In this document: positions 15,695 through 22,790 of the stretch, one piece after another
How positions within the stretch are numbered: position 1 is the stretch's first letter
Layout: each line of letters opens with the position of its first letter
Origin: Bifidobacterium vespertilionis
GTDB lineage: Bacteria; Actinomycetota; Actinomycetes; Actinomycetales; Bifidobacteriaceae
Direction of reading: 5' to 3'
NCBI RefSeq assembly: GCF_008698145.1
Contig: NZ_RZNZ01000012.1
Location: 43,416 to 107,415, forward strand
Length of the DNA stretch: 64,000 bases
Program-made: the position numbers and the translations under genes
Notes under the pieces: model-generated
Database searches by the model: none
Told to the model about the DNA's origin: nothing
What the model saw: the letters and a program-made list of their open reading frames with translations, nothing else

Positions 15695-16491
15695 GCGATC
15701 TGACCGCCAACACCGGCGTCTATCCCATCGACCTGTGGGGCCTTGCGATCACCGTGGCCCTCGTGGCCGTGTCCGCCGGCCTGTCCTGGATCATGCGGCT
15801 CGGCGTGGAGCGCCGCATGCTGTGGGCCACCATGCGCTCGCTGGCCCAGCTGCTCGCCATGGGCTACGTCATCAAGTACGTCATCCTGTGGAACAACCCG
15901 TGGATCTGCTTCGCGCTGATCGCCGTGATGATCCTCGCGGCCATCCAGATCACCCTCACCCGCGCCTCCAACATCCCCAAAGGTCTGGCCCCGCAGGTCC
16001 TACTGACCCTTGCGGTGTGCGTGGTCCTGCAGATCAGCGTGGTCATTGAGCTGATCGTGCGCCCGCACCCGTGGTATGCGCCCGCCGTGCTCGTGACGAT
16101 GACCGGCATGCTGCTGGGCAACGTGGTGGCCGCCACCGCCGTGGCCATGAGCCGGTTCTTCAGCGACATGAAGGCCCGCCGCTATGAGGTGGAGATGATG
16201 CTCGCGCTGGGCGCCACGCCGTTCGAGGCGGCCAAGCCGTCGATCTCCGCGAGCGTGAAGATGGGCATGATCCCCACCATCTCCCAGCTCGCTTCCAGCG
16301 GCATCGTACTGATCCCGGGCATGATGGCCGGCCAGGTCATCGCCGGCGCCGACCCGATCATGGCCGGCAAGTACCAGTTCGTGGTGCTCGCGGTGATCAG
16401 CGCCCTGACCCTGATCGCCGACTCCCTGATCATGATCCTGGTCTACCGGACCAGCTTCACCGATCGCGACCAGTACCGCGCCGATCTGTAA
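15691..16491 (+). CDS. fetB: UPF0014-family membrane protein, FetB-like
   Basis: A 266-residue integral membrane protein with about seven spans, the transmembrane half of the FetAB transporter. Family features are visible in order: a first span ending in SAGLSWIMRLGVERRMLWATMRSLAQL, the RPHPWYAPAVLVTMTGMLLGN segment, and KMGMIPTISQLASSGIVLIPGMMAGQVIAGADP, the best conserved stretch of UPF0014. It starts on the last base of the preceding codon context with an ATGA overlap, and GGGAAAGGAG sits upstream, so it is translated with fetA. Substrate by family is iron; it has not been shown in this organism. Confidence 0.88.
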   Translation: MSDLTANTGVYPIDLWGLAITVALVAVSAGLSWIMRLGVERRMLWATMRSLAQLLAMGYVIKYVILWNNPWICFALIAVMILAAIQITLTRASNIPKGLAPQVLLTLAVCVVLQISVVIELIVRPHPWYAPAVLVTMTGMLLGNVVAATAVAMSRFFSDMKARRYEVEMMLALGATPFEAAKPSISASVKMGMIPTISQLASSGIVLIPGMMAGQVIAGADPIMAGKYQFVVLAVISALTLIADSLIMILVYRTSFTDRDQYRADL

Positions 16492-16501
16492 GCGCCCGCC
16501 G

Positions 16502-16685
16502 TCGTCCTGAGCGAGCGGAGCCGGGCCGCCCCGTCATCCTGAGCAAAGCGAAGGATCCTTAACTTTCCGCACTAATCGGCGTGTCTGGTCGGTGCGTAAT
16601 GGCCAAGGATCCTTCGGCTGCGCTGCGCTCCGCTCAGGATGACGAAAAGCCTTCCTGAGCGCAGCGAAGGATCCTTCGTCATTCC
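16502..16685. repeat. MITE-like GTCATCCTGAG elements
   Basis: One full unit (left arm CGTCATCCTGAGCAAAGCG, centre with CTTTCCGCACTAATCGG and GTGCGTAATGGCC, right arm to CTCAGGATGACG) followed by a partial second one (CCTGAGCGCAGCGAAGGATC). It fills the gap between fetB and the P-type ATPase gene. Confidence 0.85.
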
Positions 16686-16722
16686 CCGCAAATCTTAGAA
16701 CCCTCTGAGACATCCCCGGATA

Positions 16723-16754
16723 CCGTTGCCGTGCAACATACACGGCAACGGAGG
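16723..16754 (+). promoter_or_regulatory. 11-bp inverted repeat overlapping the ATPase ribosome-binding site
   Basis: CCGTTGCCGTG at 16723-16733 and its exact complement at 16741-16751 enclose a 7-nt centre. The right arm runs into the Shine-Dalgarno GGAGG (16750-16754), so in mRNA the hairpin would tie up the edge of the ribosome-binding site; in DNA the palindrome could be an operator. Either would control the P-type ATPase. Confidence 0.6.
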
Positions 16755-16758
16755 ATCA

Positions 16759-19215
16759 ATGGCTGAATCAATCACGGGCCTGACCACGCGCGAGGTCGAA
16801 GAGCGACGCGCGCGCGGCGAGGGCGAGACGGGCGCGCAGGGCGTCACCAAGTCCACGGGCGCGATCCTGCGCGAGAACATCTGCACGCTGTTCAACGCGC
16901 TGAACTTTGCGATCGCTATCCTGCTGTTCCTGGTGGGCGCGTACTCGAACATGCTGTTCATCGCGATCATCATCCTCAACATCGTGATCGGCATCGTTCA
17001 GGAGCTCAAGGCCAAGAAGCTCGTGGACGAACTGACGATCCTCAACCAACCCCACGCCACCGTCCTGCGCGACGGCCGCGAGATCGACGTCGAGACCCGC
17101 GAGATCGTCAAGGACGATGTGATCGTGCTCGAATCGGGCCGCCAGATCTGCAACGACGCCGTGGTGCTGTCCGGCGAACTCGAGGTCAACGAATCGCTGC
17201 TCACCGGCGAAAGCGATTCGGTGGATAAGAAGCCCGGCGATCAGCTGCTGTCCGGCAGCTCGGTGATCTCCGGACGCTGCCATGCGCGCGTGGTCCACGT
17301 GGGCGACGCGAACTACGCCAACTCGCTGATCAACGAGGTCCGCCAGTCCAAGCGCATCCATTCCGAACTGCTGGATTCGATGCGCAAGGTCACCCGCTTC
17401 ACCAGCTTCCTGATCATCCCGCTGGGCGTGCTGCTGTTCGCCGAGGCGTTCTTCGGCCGTCACGCCGTCACGTACGATGCCGTGGTCTCTTCGGCGGCCG
17501 CCCTGCTGGGCATGCTGCCCAAGGGCCTGGTGCTGCTGATCTCCGTCTCGCTGGCCACCGGCGTGATCCGTCTCGCCAAGCGCAAGATCCTGGTGCAGAA
17601 CATCTACTCGCTGGAGACGCTCGCGCATGTGGACGTGCTCTGCCTGGACAAGACCGGCACGCTGACCGATGGCAACATGAGCGTGGAGCGGGTCGAATCG
17701 CTGCTGGGTGACGGCGTTGTGGATGTTCCGGGGGTCGTTCTGCCCGGTTCGCCTGTTGCGACTGGACTGTACGTGCCGTCCGCCGATCGGGCCGCGTTGC
17801 TCATGCGCTCCTATCTGGCCGCCAGCGAGGACAACAACGCCACGATCTCCGCCCTGCGCGCCTATGAGGGCTTCGCCGCCGGGTCGTCCGGTGTTGCGGC
17901 TCCGGGCGTGCTTTCCGCCGATCGCGTGATCCCGTTCTCGTCCAAGCGCAAGTGGGGTGCGATCACGTTCGCCGCCCCGGCCGGCCTGTCCGGTGCCACC
18001 CCGGCCGGCTCCGTCACCGTCTTCCTGGGCGCGCCCGAGCGCATCCTGGGCGGCACGAGCGCCCGGGCCGCCGAGCTGATGAAGCAGGGCCTGCGGCTGA
18101 TCGCCGTGGGATATTATCCCGGATCGTGGGACGACGATATGAACCTGCCGCAGGACCTCGTGCCCATGTACCTGATCGCCCTGCGCGACACGATCCGCCC
18201 GCGCACCCGCGAAACCCTGCAGTACTTCCGCGAGCAGGGCGTGGACGTCAAGGTCATCTCCGGCGACCATCCGGACACCGTGTCCGCCGTGGCCCGTCAG
18301 GCCGGGCTGGAGCGCTGGGCCGATGTGATCGACATGACCACCGTGCCCGCAGACGCCCCCGACTCCGCGTTCGAGACCCTGGGGGATCGCTACGCCGTCT
18401 TCTCCCGCGTCACGCCCAAGCAGAAGCGACAGCTCGTCCAGGCCCTGCAGCGCAAGGGGCATCAGGTGGCCATGACCGGCGACGGCGTGAACGATCTGCT
18501 CGCCCTGCGCGAGGCCGACTGCTCCATCGCGATCGCATCCGGCTCCGACGCCGCCCGCCAGATCGCGCAGATCGTGCTGCTCGACTCCGACTTCACCTAC
18601 CTGCCGGACGTGGTGCTGGAGGGCCGCAAGGTGGTCAACAACGTGACGCGCACGGCCGCCGTGTTCTTCATCAAGACCATCTACTCCACGCTGGTTTCGT
18701 TCTTCTGCCTCGCGCTCAACATCCCGTTCCCGTTCATCCCCATCCAGATCACGCTGGTGGACGCGTGCATCGAGGCGTGGCCGTCGTTCCTCACCATCTT
18801 CGAGTCGGACACCCGTCGCATCCGCGGCCGGTTCCTGCCCACCGCCCTTTCCAAGGCCGCCCCGTTCGCGGTGGTCGTGACCGCGGAGATCGTGGTCACG
18901 AGCCTGATGGTTCCGTTCGCGCCGGCCCAGAACACGACCGTGATGTACCTGATGCTGATCGTGGTGTCCATGATCGCGGTGATCAAGAGCTGCATCCCGT
19001 TCACGTGGATCCGCGCGTTCGTCTCGGTGACGATGGCGATCGGCACCCCGCTCGCGCTGGTGATCCTGCCGCGCCTGTTCGAGGTGGCGGCCGTGACCAA
19101 GCCGATGACGAGTTATCTGGTGATGGCGATGATCTGCGCGCTGATCGCGCTCGCCGGCTACTTCGCGCTGGTCCGCGGTCTGCGTGGCGGTGATGAGGAG
19201 CCGGGCGCGCAGTGA
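16759..19215 (+). CDS. Cation-transporting P-type ATPase, CtpE-like
   Basis: An 818-residue P-type ATPase. Domains in order: short N-terminus (GLTTREVEERRARGEGE), spans M1-M2, actuator domain with LTGES (about 150), spans M3-M4, phosphorylation motif DKTGTLTDGN (about residue 300), nucleotide-binding domain, hinge GDGVNDLLALREADCSIAIASG and six C-terminal spans. From memory it follows mycobacterial CtpE (calcium uptake) better than heavy-metal pumps; there is no CXXC or His-rich metal domain. The M4 motif reads MLPKGLVLL, with Lys where calcium pumps have Glu (PEGL), so ion choice is uncertain. The start is the ATG after GGAGG inside a hairpin. It stands alone after fetAB. Confidence 0.85.
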   Translation: MAESITGLTTREVEERRARGEGETGAQGVTKSTGAILRENICTLFNALNFAIAILLFLVGAYSNMLFIAIIILNIVIGIVQELKAKKLVDELTILNQPHATVLRDGREIDVETREIVKDDVIVLESGRQICNDAVVLSGELEVNESLLTGESDSVDKKPGDQLLSGSSVISGRCHARVVHVGDANYANSLINEVRQSKRIHSELLDSMRKVTRFTSFLIIPLGVLLFAEAFFGRHAVTYDAVVSSAAALLGMLPKGLVLLISVSLATGVIRLAKRKILVQNIYSLETLAHVDVLCLDKTGTLTDGNMSVERVESLLGDGVVDVPGVVLPGSPVATGLYVPSADRAALLMRSYLAASEDNNATISALRAYEGFAAGSSGVAAPGVLSADRVIPFSSKRKWGAITFAAPAGLSGATPAGSVTVFLGAPERILGGTSARAAELMKQGLRLIAVGYYPGSWDDDMNLPQDLVPMYLIALRDTIRPRTRETLQYFREQGVDVKVISGDHPDTVSAVARQAGLERWADVIDMTTVPADAPDSAFETLGDRYAVFSRVTPKQKRQLVQALQRKGHQVAMTGDGVNDLLALREADCSIAIASGSDAARQIAQIVLLDSDFTYLPDVVLEGRKVVNNVTRTAAVFFIKTIYSTLVSFFCLALNIPFPFIPIQITLVDACIEAWPSFLTIFESDTRRIRGRFLPTALSKAAPFAVVVTAEIVVTSLMVPFAPAQNTTVMYLMLIVVSMIAVIKSCIPFTWIRAFVSVTMAIGTPLALVILPRLFEVAAVTKPMTSYLVMAMICALIALAGYFALVRGLRGGDEEPGAQ

Positions 19216-19275
19216 GCGGCTGAAATCGGCCCGTAAGACATCGGATCAGCCCTGAATCAGCCACCCACCGCATCA

Positions 19276-19465
19276 AATCTGCTCATCCTGCACCAGACGC
19301 ATCGCAAAATGAGCGAATTCGATACCCTACGGCCCGTACCAGCCCACCGCCACATCAGATTTGCTCACTTTATGCCCACGAAAACGCAGAATGAGCAAAT
19401 CGGATGCCCTACGGCACGAATACAGCACGAATACAGGTCCTACCGCATCGGATTTGCTCATTCTA
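19276..19465. repeat. Phased dyad array B, left part (inverted copy of part of array A)
   Basis: Two full units start at 19276 and 19358 (82-bp step, 14-nt centres) and a third at 19451 has lost its right arm. The block from about 19243 to 19463, read on the other strand, is nearly identical to 7348-7556, including the words between the units. Confidence 0.88.
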
Positions 19466-19546
19466 TGTGCGCGAGCTTGCGTGGGTGAGTCCGTTGCTGC
19501 CGTTGAGTGGCGGATTCCGACTCCGTGTGCCGACGTACGGGTGAAA

Positions 19547-19658
19547 TACGGGCTGAGCGGTCCGAAATCCGCGATTCGCAGCACAATCGGGCCGTTTTCC
19601 GGCTGATTTTCGACCCGATTGCGCTGCGAATCGGCGATTTCGGACCGCACAGCCCGTA
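19547..19658. repeat. Long single inverted repeat inside array B
   Basis: The outer arms TACGGGCTG and CAGCCCGTA are followed inward by CGGTCCGAAATC/GATTTCGGACCG, CGATTCGCAGC/GCTGCGAATCG and AATCGGG/CCCGATT, giving a nearly continuous stem of about 48 bp around a short GTTTTCCGGCTGATTTTC centre. It sits where the right arm of the third unit is missing. Confidence 0.8.
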
Positions 19659-19739
19659 ATTTGGCTACTCAACCGTCCACGCATTGGCTGTTCAGCGGTT
19701 ACCCAGCGGCTGCCCGATTGCCCGACTTGGCTGCCACTG

Positions 19740-19864
19740 GATTTGCTCACTTTGTGCATCCGCACTCGCAGAATGAGCAAATCGGATGCGTGAGCGGCTG
19801 AAATCGGCTGTCAGCCATCGAATCTGCTCATTCTGGGCTCTGTGGGTTACAGAGTGAGCAAATC
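19740..19864. repeat. Phased dyad array B, right part
   Basis: Two units start at 19740 and 19821 (81-bp step), each with a 14-nt centre (TGCATCCGCACTCG and GGCTCTGTGGGTTA). The array ends 70 bp before the trmD stop codon, in a gap between converging genes. Confidence 0.88.
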
Positions 19865-19933
19865 CGATGGCTGCCGGGCGGATGACGAGCACTGGGGGAT
19901 ACTGGGCGGTACCAGCCTGTCGTGCGCGGCGGC

Positions 19934-20824
19934 TTATGCGCCGAGCTTGCGCGGGTGCGGTCCGGAGACCTCCCAGCCGAGGGCCATCAGCGTCTTGCGG
20001 TCCTGCTTGTTCAGCGCGGTGCAGTCAAGCGCGGCGATCAGATCGGGTCGGATCTGCGCGGTGCGCTCCAGAGCCTCATCGCGGCGGAACCGGTCGACCT
20101 TGCCGTGATCGCCGGACAGCAGCACATCGGGCACGCGGATGCCACGCCACTCGGCCGGCTTGGTGTACTGGCGATGCTCAAGCAGCGCGCCCTCGCCGGT
20201 GTACGATTCCTCGACGATCGAATCGGGATTGCCCATGAAGCCCGGCAGCAGGCGCGTGATCGCCTCGAGCATTACGGATACGGCCACTTCGCCGCCATTG
20301 AGTACGTAATCGCCAATCGAATACTCGCGCACGTCGATGCCCTGCGCGCGGTAGTACTCGGGGATGCGCGCGTCGTAGCCCTCGTAGCGGCCGCAGCCGA
20401 ACAGCAGATGATCGGCACGGCTCAGCTCGGTGGCGTCGCGCTGGGTGAACAGCGGGGCCGAGGGATTGGGAAAGATCAGGATCGGACGATTGGGGGAGTA
20501 TGTGGTGGCTGGTGCGTATTCAGTGGCCGATGCATACTCGGCCTCGCGATCGGCCTGATCATCAGCCCCCATGGTGCGCTCGACCACCGCCGGCTCGAGC
20601 CCCAGCAGGTCATCCAAGCATTCGGACCACACGACCGGCTTCATGACCATGCCCGCGCCGCCGCCCACCGGGGTGTCATCCACCGAGTGATGCACGTCGT
20701 GCGTCCAGTCGCGCAGATTGTGCGCGTGCACCTCCACCAGGCCCTTGTCCTGCGCCTTGCCGAAGAGGCTGAGGTTGAGCACGTCGAAGTATTCGGGGAA
20801 CACGGAAACGATGTCGATCTTCAT
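19934..20824 (-). CDS. trmD: tRNA (guanine-37-N1)-methyltransferase
   Basis: A 296-residue SPOUT methyltransferase that modifies G37 next to the anticodon and prevents +1 frameshifting. Family motifs are all present: MKIDIVSVFPEYF at the start, GGGAGMVMKP, HLLFGCGRYEGYDARI, the knot region EYSIGDYVLNGGEVAVSVM, and RLLPGFMGN. About 35 extra residues rich in Ala, Glu, Tyr and Thr (about 86-118) separate the first half from ILIFPNP, making it longer than the usual 240-255. It belongs to the rpsP-KH-rimM-trmD order but lies 328 bp from rimM because a repeat array fills the gap, so it may need its own promoter. Confidence 0.95.
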   Translation of the reverse strand: MKIDIVSVFPEYFDVLNLSLFGKAQDKGLVEVHAHNLRDWTHDVHHSVDDTPVGGGAGMVMKPVVWSECLDDLLGLEPAVVERTMGADDQADREAEYASATEYAPATTYSPNRPILIFPNPSAPLFTQRDATELSRADHLLFGCGRYEGYDARIPEYYRAQGIDVREYSIGDYVLNGGEVAVSVMLEAITRLLPGFMGNPDSIVEESYTGEGALLEHRQYTKPAEWRGIRVPDVLLSGDHGKVDRFRRDEALERTAQIRPDLIAALDCTALNKQDRKTLMALGWEVSGPHPRKLGA

Positions 20825-20884
20825 AAGGTCCTAGCGTAGGCGATGCATGGGAATGGATGGCGGCGATGTCGCAACGGGCTGCGA

Positions 20885-21150
20885 TGCGGTGTGTGGGCGT
20901 GACCGGGCGTGCGGTGCGGTGTCACCGGGTACGCGAACGTGACCGGGCGTGTGTGACCGGGCGTGCGCTGTGACGCGGCGTGTGACAGGGTGTGCGCCAC
21001 ACGCCGCGTCACGCAACGAAAACCGTTGGAATTCCGCCATTTTTGAATCGCTGTGACCGGGCGTGTCCACTCCCGGTCACACGCCCAGTCACAGCGCACG
21101 CCATGTCACGCACCCGGTCACGCACACCGGCACCCGCACGCACGCGCTCC
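20885..21150. repeat. GTGACCGGG array with conserved core, copy 2
   Basis: GTGACCGGGCGTG-type words lie left of the core and CCCGGTCAC-type words right of it. The core on the minus strand, 21046-21024, reads TCAAAAATGGCGGAATTCC and then AACG, a variant of copy 1. The whole 328-bp gap between rimM and trmD is this array. Confidence 0.8.
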
Positions 21151-21152
21151 GA

Positions 21153-21761
21153 TCACCGCTCCGGAATCAGTCCCCCGGGCGGATCAAGCGTGAGATACCC
21201 CTCGTCGAGGTCGATCTCCGGTACGATTTCGTCCACGAACGGCACGAGCACCGGCGCGGTGGCTTCCGGATCGTCCTCGGTGGGCATGGGAACGGCCACC
21301 TCGAGCAGATACTGCGCGGGGCTCTCCAGCAGGTTCGTCACCGTGCCGATCACCTCGCCGGCCGGATGGCCCAACTGGTTCTCCTCATCCCATCGAGCCT
21401 CGAGACCGATGAGATCCTCTGGATACCAGGCGTCCTCCTCGGCCAGCTCCTCCTCGGTGGCGGGCTCGCCGTACAGCTCCAGGCCGTTGAGGGCCTCGGA
21501 CGCGTTGCGATCGGTGACCCCTTCGAACAGGACGATCCAACGGTCCCGATGGGTGCGCGAACGGAGCACGCGGAACTCCCGCGACCCGTCCTCGGTGTAC
21601 AGAATGGAGCCGGGAGCGAATCGGCGCTCCGGCTCGTCGGTGAATGGCCGCACGTTCACTTCTCCCTTGAGCCCCTGGGCGCGGCCGATACGACAGACCC
21701 TCAACAGCTTGCGCTGCTGAGGGTCGTCGGAATGCATGGGGCTCGCCACGCTGGGGTTCAC
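21153..21761 (-). CDS. rimM: Ribosome maturation factor RimM
   Basis: A 202-residue 30S assembly factor that binds S19. The N-terminal barrel opens with LLRVCRIGRAQGLKGEVNVRPFTDEP and the PRC-barrel half is seen in WYPEDLIGLEARW...GEVIGTVTNLLESPAQYLLEV and VPFVDEIVPEIDLDEGYLTLDPPGGL, all family hallmarks. The GTG at 21761 overlaps the stop codon of the KH-protein gene (GTGA), which favours it; a downstream ATG at 21737 (MHSDD) would shorten the protein by eight residues. It is the third gene of the rpsP operon. Confidence 0.93.
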   Translation of the reverse strand: MNPSVASPMHSDDPQQRKLLRVCRIGRAQGLKGEVNVRPFTDEPERRFAPGSILYTEDGSREFRVLRSRTHRDRWIVLFEGVTDRNASEALNGLELYGEPATEEELAEEDAWYPEDLIGLEARWDEENQLGHPAGEVIGTVTNLLESPAQYLLEVAVPMPTEDDPEATAPVLVPFVDEIVPEIDLDEGYLTLDPPGGLIPER

Positions 21762-21991
21762 CTGCGCACGTCCATGATGTCGACACGCACCTTGTGGTCG
21801 GCCAGAGCCTGAACCACGGTGCGGATCGCGTTGGCCGTCCGCCCGCCGCGTCCGATCACGCGGCCGATGTCCTCCGGGTTCACGCGCACGCGAAGCAGTT
21901 CGCCGCGCGCGTTCTCATGGGACTTGACGGAGACGTCATCGGGAAAATCGACGACGTTCTTGATGAGATGTTCCACAGCCTGCGCGAGCAT
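21758..21991 (-). CDS. khpA: KH-domain RNA-binding protein (KhpA/YlqC-like)
   Basis: A 77-residue single KH domain. The RNA-binding GXXG loop is visible in EDIGRVIGRGGRTANAIRTVVQAL. In Gram-positive bacteria KhpA, often with a partner KhpB/Jag, binds many RNAs and influences cell size and division. Its place between rpsP and rimM is conserved in Actinobacteria and Firmicutes. Only four bases separate it from rpsP, and it overlaps rimM by four bases, so translation of the three genes is coupled. Confidence 0.92.
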   Translation of the reverse strand: MLAQAVEHLIKNVVDFPDDVSVKSHENARGELLRVRVNPEDIGRVIGRGGRTANAIRTVVQALADHKVRVDIMDVRR

Positions 21992-21995
21992 GAGA

Positions 21996-22463
21996 TCACT
22001 CAGCCTCGGTCTCGGCGGCGGCTTCCTCAGCCGGAGCCTCCTCAGCGGCGGCAGCGGCGGCGGCAGCCTCAGCCTCAGCCTTGGCCTTCGCCTCAGCCTC
22101 GGACTTGGCGGCCTTCAGCTTCTGCGCCTCGGCCTCAACGGCCTCCACGCGGGCCTCGGCGTCCGGGCCGGCAACAGCGGTCTTCAGGGTGCCCTCGGCG
22201 CCCTTCAGGCCCTTGAACTTCTGCCAGTCGCCGGTGATCTTCAGCAGGTGAAGCACCGTCTCGGTCGGCTGAGCGCCGACGCCCAGCCAGTACTGAGCGC
22301 GCTCGGAATCGATCTTGATGGTCGAGGGCTGGGTGTTGGGATCGTAGGTACCGATCTCCTCGATGACCTTGCCGTCGCGCTTCTTGCGGGAATCCGCAAT
22401 GACCACGCGGTAGAAGGCGTAGAACTTCTTGCCCTGTCGCTTCAGACGAATCTTGGTTGCCAA
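21996..22463 (-). CDS. rpsP: 30S ribosomal protein S16, TTG start
   Basis: A 155-residue ribosomal protein. The canonical N-terminus [25 protein letters not shown] is preceded by TTG, and AAGGAG lies 7 nt before that TTG, so TTG at 22463 is the start codon. The frame stays open further upstream to 22532 ([19 protein letters not shown]), but that extension has no family counterpart. S16 proper ends near residue 110, and the last 45 residues are an Ala/Glu/Lys-rich tail, known in bifidobacterial S16. It is the first gene of the rpsP-khpA-rimM(-trmD) operon. Confidence 0.95.
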   Translation of the reverse strand: MATKIRLKRQGKKFYAFYRVVIADSRKKRDGKVIEEIGTYDPNTQPSTIKIDSERAQYWLGVGAQPTETVLHLLKITGDWQKFKGLKGAEGTLKTAVAGPDAEARVEAVEAEAQKLKAAKSEAEAKAKAEAEAAAAAAAAEEAPAEEAAAETEAE

Positions 22464-22600
22464 AATGGCTCTCCTTGTATATTCGGGGTGTGGTTTTCTT
22501 TTTCCCTGTGGGGCACGGAATCCGAAACCCACGTGTTCCTCGCGTCACGCGAATTGAGAGGGCTTCGCGCGCGTGAATAACTGCGCAATTATAGCGCGCA
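22464..22600 (-). promoter_or_regulatory. rpsP leader and -10 element
   Basis: A perfect TATAAT is present on the minus strand (22593-22588). About 118 nt would separate the transcription start from the TTG codon, long enough for an autoregulatory leader, but I see no firm hairpin model. No good -35 element is found: the expected position is occupied by the GGGACCGTG repeat that borders the promoter. Confidence 0.5.
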
Positions 22601-22602
22601 CC

Positions 22603-22733
22603 CTGGGACCGTGCCCGCTCCGGCGTGGCGGGGTGCGCACGGTCCCAGAGTGGATGCGGTCCCAAGGCGAACACAGTCCCAGAGTGGCGGTTGAGCACGG
22701 TCCCAGGGCAGCAGAGCGCGCACGGTCCCGAAG
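22603..22733. repeat. CACGGTCCCAG repeat cluster
   Basis: One TGGGACCGTG faces several CACGGTCCCA copies (near 22658, 22697 and 22720) and shorter forms (GCGGTCCCA, ACAGTCCCA). The spacing is irregular, 15 to 30 nt. It is the same kind of short-word inverted cluster as the other families but with its own sequence, and I see it only once in this window. Confidence 0.7.
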
Positions 22734-22790
22734 TTCATCCGGCGGATGCGCCCCCGGCCGGCCGCGGAGCGCGTGCAGGCAGGTGGCCGG

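Noticed and set aside
16690..16758. Manganese (yybP-ykoY) riboswitch in front of the P-type ATPase
   Set aside because: The leader is short and holds only one simple hairpin. The conserved internal loops of that riboswitch are missing.
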